From Streptosporangium pseudovulgare (lineage in GTDB: Bacteria > Actinomycetota > Actinomycetes > Streptosporangiales > Streptosporangiaceae), in NCBI RefSeq assembly GCF_014648055.1, contig NZ_BMQJ01000028.1, forward strand, positions 1-64,000: DNA of 64,000 bases, read 5' to 3'. Made by a program: the position numbers and the translations under genes. The notes beneath the pieces were generated by a model, which was given only the letters and a program-made list of their open reading frames with translations, searched no databases and was not told the DNA's origin. Below are positions 63,830-64,000 of the stretch, one piece after another (the stretch's first letter is position 1; every line of letters begins with the position of its first letter).

Positions 63830-64000
63830 CTAGTGACAGGGCACGCCGAGCAGGTGCCGCCCGTCGTGCATGAGTTCGTGGAGGAACGTGCCGGTCTGCG
63901 AGACCGCGCCGTTGTCCATCAGAACCAGGTAGGCGACCAGCAGCAGCACCGGTACGGCCAGCAGCAGCCAGGGGCGCAGGCGCGGCAGGGGTATCGCGGA
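63830..64000 (-). CDS. cbtB: CbtB, small cobalt transporter subunit (partial)
   Basis: The last 56 codons of a gene that begins beyond the window. One helix (WLLLAVPVLLLVAYLVL) is followed by the CbtB metal-binding ending FLHELMHDGRHLLGVPCH, with four His and one Cys. It pairs with CbtA to import cobalt. The start and probably a second cobalamin riboswitch lie off the right edge. Confidence 0.9.
   Translation of the reverse strand, partial: SAIPLPRLRPWLLLAVPVLLLVAYLVLMDNGAVSQTGTFLHELMHDGRHLLGVPCH

Overview
The window is chromosomal DNA of a high-G+C filamentous actinomycete. The evidence is very high third-position GC, GTG starts and GTGA/ATGA gene overlaps, an ECF41 sigma factor, an F420-dependent luciferase-like oxidoreductase, a 39-residue DLW-39 protein, actinobacterial-type kdp and cob genes, and a PASTA-free Ser/Thr kinase. 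Gene style suggests Streptosporangiales (Streptosporangium/Nonomuraea-like), but the sequence alone does not prove the genus.

Positions 1-13,272 form an accretion zone at a tRNA-Ala(TGC) gene. The intact tRNA is at 13,197-13,272 (minus). Two further copies of its last ~43 bases lie at 106-148 and 8,468-8,511, and a frameshifted tyrosine integrase sits beside the tRNA. Between these att-like copies are a DUF418 membrane protein, an ECF41 sigma factor with an SDR, a 34-residue membrane peptide, an integrase-tail/lysyl-tRNA-synthetase chimera, a Ser/Thr kinase, an acetyltransferase, a Phd/VapC module, a HAD-SAK-like protein and several families of intergenic palindromic repeats.

Positions 13.4-39 kb are ordinary chromosome arranged as small modules. 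They include DLW-39 and a phosphonatase-like HAD, an RsbV/RsbW-type pair, a lipoprotein polysaccharide deacetylase, a CsoR-boxed copper operon (copZ, secreted His-rich protein, copA), an aminotransferase, a His-rich membrane protein/CysK-like/MFS operon, a CBS protein with an isochorismatase-like hydrolase, a lipoprotein/27-residue peptide/DUF6766 operon, an LLM oxidoreductase, and a MacB-like ABC exporter beside a LuxR-type regulator and an unusual double histidine kinase whose first half has lost its phospho-acceptor His.

Positions 39.4-47.5 kb carry a complete, tightly overlapped kdp operon: an extra 27-residue peptide, then kdpF, A, B, C, D and E. Potassium import and its two-component control are therefore co-transcribed.

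Positions 47.5-64 kb carry aerobic-type cobalamin (corrin ring) biosynthesis: cobF; cobL-cobM-cobK; cobG-cobH-cobIJ; a cobalamin riboswitch and cobN; then, on the minus strand, cbtB-cbtA, a degenerate histidine phosphatase, a fused ChlI/ChlD-type chelatase subunit, cobO and cobB. Cobalt uptake (CbtAB), insertion (CobN plus ChlID) and adenosylation (CobO) are next to the ring-modifying methyltransferases. Nucleotide-loop genes (cobU/S/T) are not in the window.
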